From Halanaerobiales bacterium (GTDB taxonomy: Bacteria; Bacillota_F; Halanaerobiia; DY22613), in assembly GCA_023128035.1 (NCBI GenBank), contig JAGMES010000197.1:1-7260 (forward strand): a stretch of 7,260 nt of DNA, written 5' to 3'. Under the pieces are notes generated by a model. The model ran no database searches. It had not been told where the DNA came from and was given only the letters and a program-made list of their open reading frames with translations. The position numbers and the translations under genes are program-made. Positions 6,461 to 7,260 of this stretch are shown here, piece after piece (position 1 is the first letter of the stretch; every line of letters begins with the position of its first letter).

Positions 6461-7006
6461 CTAAAGATTGAATACTTCTACCCGGTTTTTCATTCTTTTT
6501 TTAGCCTTATAAAGTGCTGTATCGGCACGTTTGATCAAAAACTCGATACTTTCTCCATCATCAGGAAAAGTAGCCAGTCCAATTGATACTGTTAGTTTTC
6601 CATCTGGTTGAATTTGTTCCCCTGGAAACTGATGCATTTCAATCAATTTCCGCAGACGTTCAGCAACAGCAAAACCAGTCTCCTTATCCGCTTCTACCAA
6701 AACAATGAGGAATTGTGCATCTGTATACCTTACAATAAAGTCTCCCTCACGAAGATGTCTTTTCATCAAATAACCGAATTGCTGTAATACTTGATCACCA
6801 CTGTCAAAGCCATTCATTTTATTAAAATGATCAAAATCATCAAAATCAAGCAAAAGTAATGAATAAATTAAGTTTTCCTCCATCGCTTTTACAAGAGCTT
6901 TTTTCAAATGGTCATTAAAAAATTTTCGGTTATAAGCAGAGGTAAGACTGTCGATGTAAACCCGATCCATAATATTTAAAAGAACCTTTGGTTTCTCCCT
7001 ACTCAT
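6461..7006 (-). CDS. Stand-alone GGDEF-fold protein with degenerate signature motif
   Basis: The 181 residues are almost entirely one GGDEF domain, with no sensor or membrane segment, so it is cytoplasmic. The fold is clear: YIDSLTSAYNRKFF (17-30), DFDDFDHFNKMNG (54-66), SIGLATFPDDG (141-151) and ADTALYKAKKR (161-171). The active-site signature normally written RYGGDEF is here RYTDAQF (93-99), so both Gly and the catalytic Glu are gone. The FK..ND part of the substrate site is also changed, to FN..NG. Diguanylate cyclase activity is therefore unlikely. The allosteric RxxD site is kept as REGD (86-89), exactly five residues before the signature, so the protein could bind cyclic di-GMP as an effector (inference). 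The ATG at 7006 has its nearest good ribosome site, AGGAAGG (7020-7026), 13 nt away; no other upstream start exists after an in-frame TAG. It has its own promoter and shares a terminator with the convergent amidase gene. Confidence 0.9.
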   Translation of the reverse strand: MSREKPKVLLNIMDRVYIDSLTSAYNRKFFNDHLKKALVKAMEENLIYSLLLLDFDDFDHFNKMNGFDSGDQVLQQFGYLMKRHLREGDFIVRYTDAQFLIVLVEADKETGFAVAERLRKLIEMHQFPGEQIQPDGKLTVSIGLATFPDDGESIEFLIKRADTALYKAKKRMKNRVEVFNL

Positions 7007-7051
7007 CGCACATCTACCGCCTTCCTAAAATATTCTATCCACTCACTTGAT

Positions 7052-7080
7052 ATTATATCATTTTTTTACAGAACAGTAAA
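7052..7080 (-). promoter_or_regulatory. Sigma-A type promoter for the GGDEF gene
   Basis: On the minus strand a perfect -10 TATAAT (complement of 7052-7057) is preceded, 17 bases upstream, by TTTACT (complement of 7075-7080), which matches four of six -35 consensus positions. Transcription would start near 7045, giving a leader of roughly 40 bases. The -35 end overlaps a short dyad, TTTAC..GTAAA (7066-7080), which could be an operator but is small. Confidence 0.65.
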
Positions 7081-7146
7081 GCAAATATGAAGCATATTTT
7101 ATTTTTTTTATACATTTACATAAAGTTAAATGATTTTTCATCATAG

Positions 7147-7180
7147 GGCAATTTAAAAATAGAATTGTTCTCAAATTGCC
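7147..7180. repeat. 8-bp inverted repeat in the right-hand intergenic region
   Basis: GGCAATTT (7147-7154) and AAATTGCC (7173-7180) are exact complements separated by 18 bases. On the plus strand only TT then AAAA follows, so it is not a good terminator. It lies in the gene-free stretch 7007-7260, about 10 bases left of the repeat copy at 7190. No function can be assigned. Confidence 0.4.
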
Positions 7181-7189
7181 TTAAAAGGT

Positions 7190-7260
7190 TAAAGCCATAC
7201 AATAACTACATATTACATCTTAAATTTATCTTTTGAGTTAAGACCCCCACTTCTATAAGT
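7190..7260. repeat. Copy B of the dispersed repeat, cut by the window end
   Basis: TAAAG (7190-7194), AATAACTAC (7201-7209), CTTAAATTTA (7219-7228) and ACCCCCACTT (7243-7252) match the blocks of copy A in order and spacing. The window stops at CTTCTATAAGT. Because ACTT and AAGT are complementary around CTAT and C-rich sequence precedes, a G-run just past 7260 would complete a hairpin better than that of copy A. The sequence between blocks has diverged. It could be the end of an insertion sequence lying outside the window. Confidence 0.45.

Noticed and set aside
7083..7099. 7-bp dyad AAATATG/CATATTT followed by a T-rich stretch on the plus strand as a terminator
   Set aside because: The stem has only two G-C pairs, at most, and no plus-strand gene runs into it; such dyads are common in AT-rich sequence.
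7007..7260. Riboswitch, tRNA or CRISPR array in the right-hand gene-free region
   Set aside because: No regularly spaced direct repeats, tRNA-like cloverleaf or riboswitch core known to me is visible. Only a promoter, small dyads and the partial dispersed repeat can be supported.

Overview
The window comes from a low-GC, endospore-forming member of the Firmicutes, probably the Clostridia or Halanaerobiia side. The basis is the AT-rich codon use, purine-rich Shine-Dalgarno sites before most genes, a CwlD-type amidase fused to a sporulation/germination (GerMN) domain, and PdaB-like and YlxY-like deacetylases, which are families linked to spore formers. The exact genus cannot be fixed from the sequence.

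Layout. From 19 to 2397, two minus-strand genes encode a YgiQ-type radical SAM protein and a complete trimeric-type dUTPase. They lie 63 bases apart and probably share a transcript. From 2398 to 2608 there is a hairpin-rich gap holding a factor-independent terminator for the genes to its right, a second imperfect hairpin and a perfect 11-bp dyad just upstream of dut. Part of this gap resembles the sequence at the extreme right end of the window, so it is probably a dispersed repeat. From 2609 to 5007 a minus-strand operon runs PdaB-like deacetylase, YlxY-like deacetylase (joined by a TAATG overlap), then a membrane-anchored VanW-domain protein. Divergent from it, a plus-strand gene (5167-6360) encodes the CwlD-like amidase with a C-terminal GerMN domain. 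It ends at a perfect 50-bp palindrome that serves as a terminator from both sides. The convergent minus-strand gene 6461-7006 is a stand-alone GGDEF-fold protein whose signature motif is degenerate, with a clear vegetative-type promoter upstream. The last 250 bases hold no gene.

How the genes fit together. In Bacillus the spore-cortex muramic-delta-lactam is made when CwlD strips the peptide from MurNAc and a polysaccharide deacetylase (PdaA) then deacetylates the sugar and closes the lactam. A CwlD-like amidase sitting back to back with two exported deacetylases therefore looks like a peptidoglycan-modification locus for the spore. The role of VanW proteins is not established, but this one is membrane-anchored and outward-facing like its neighbours. 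The dUTPase and YgiQ genes look like housekeeping neighbours.

The most notable points are the amidase-GerMN fusion, a 21-bp near-perfect inverted repeat inside that coding sequence at the domain junction, the altered active-site residues of the YlxY-like deacetylase, the GGDEF protein that has lost its catalytic motif but kept an RxxD site, and two divergent copies of a hairpin-bearing repeat. I see no clearly new multi-gene defence or mobile system here.
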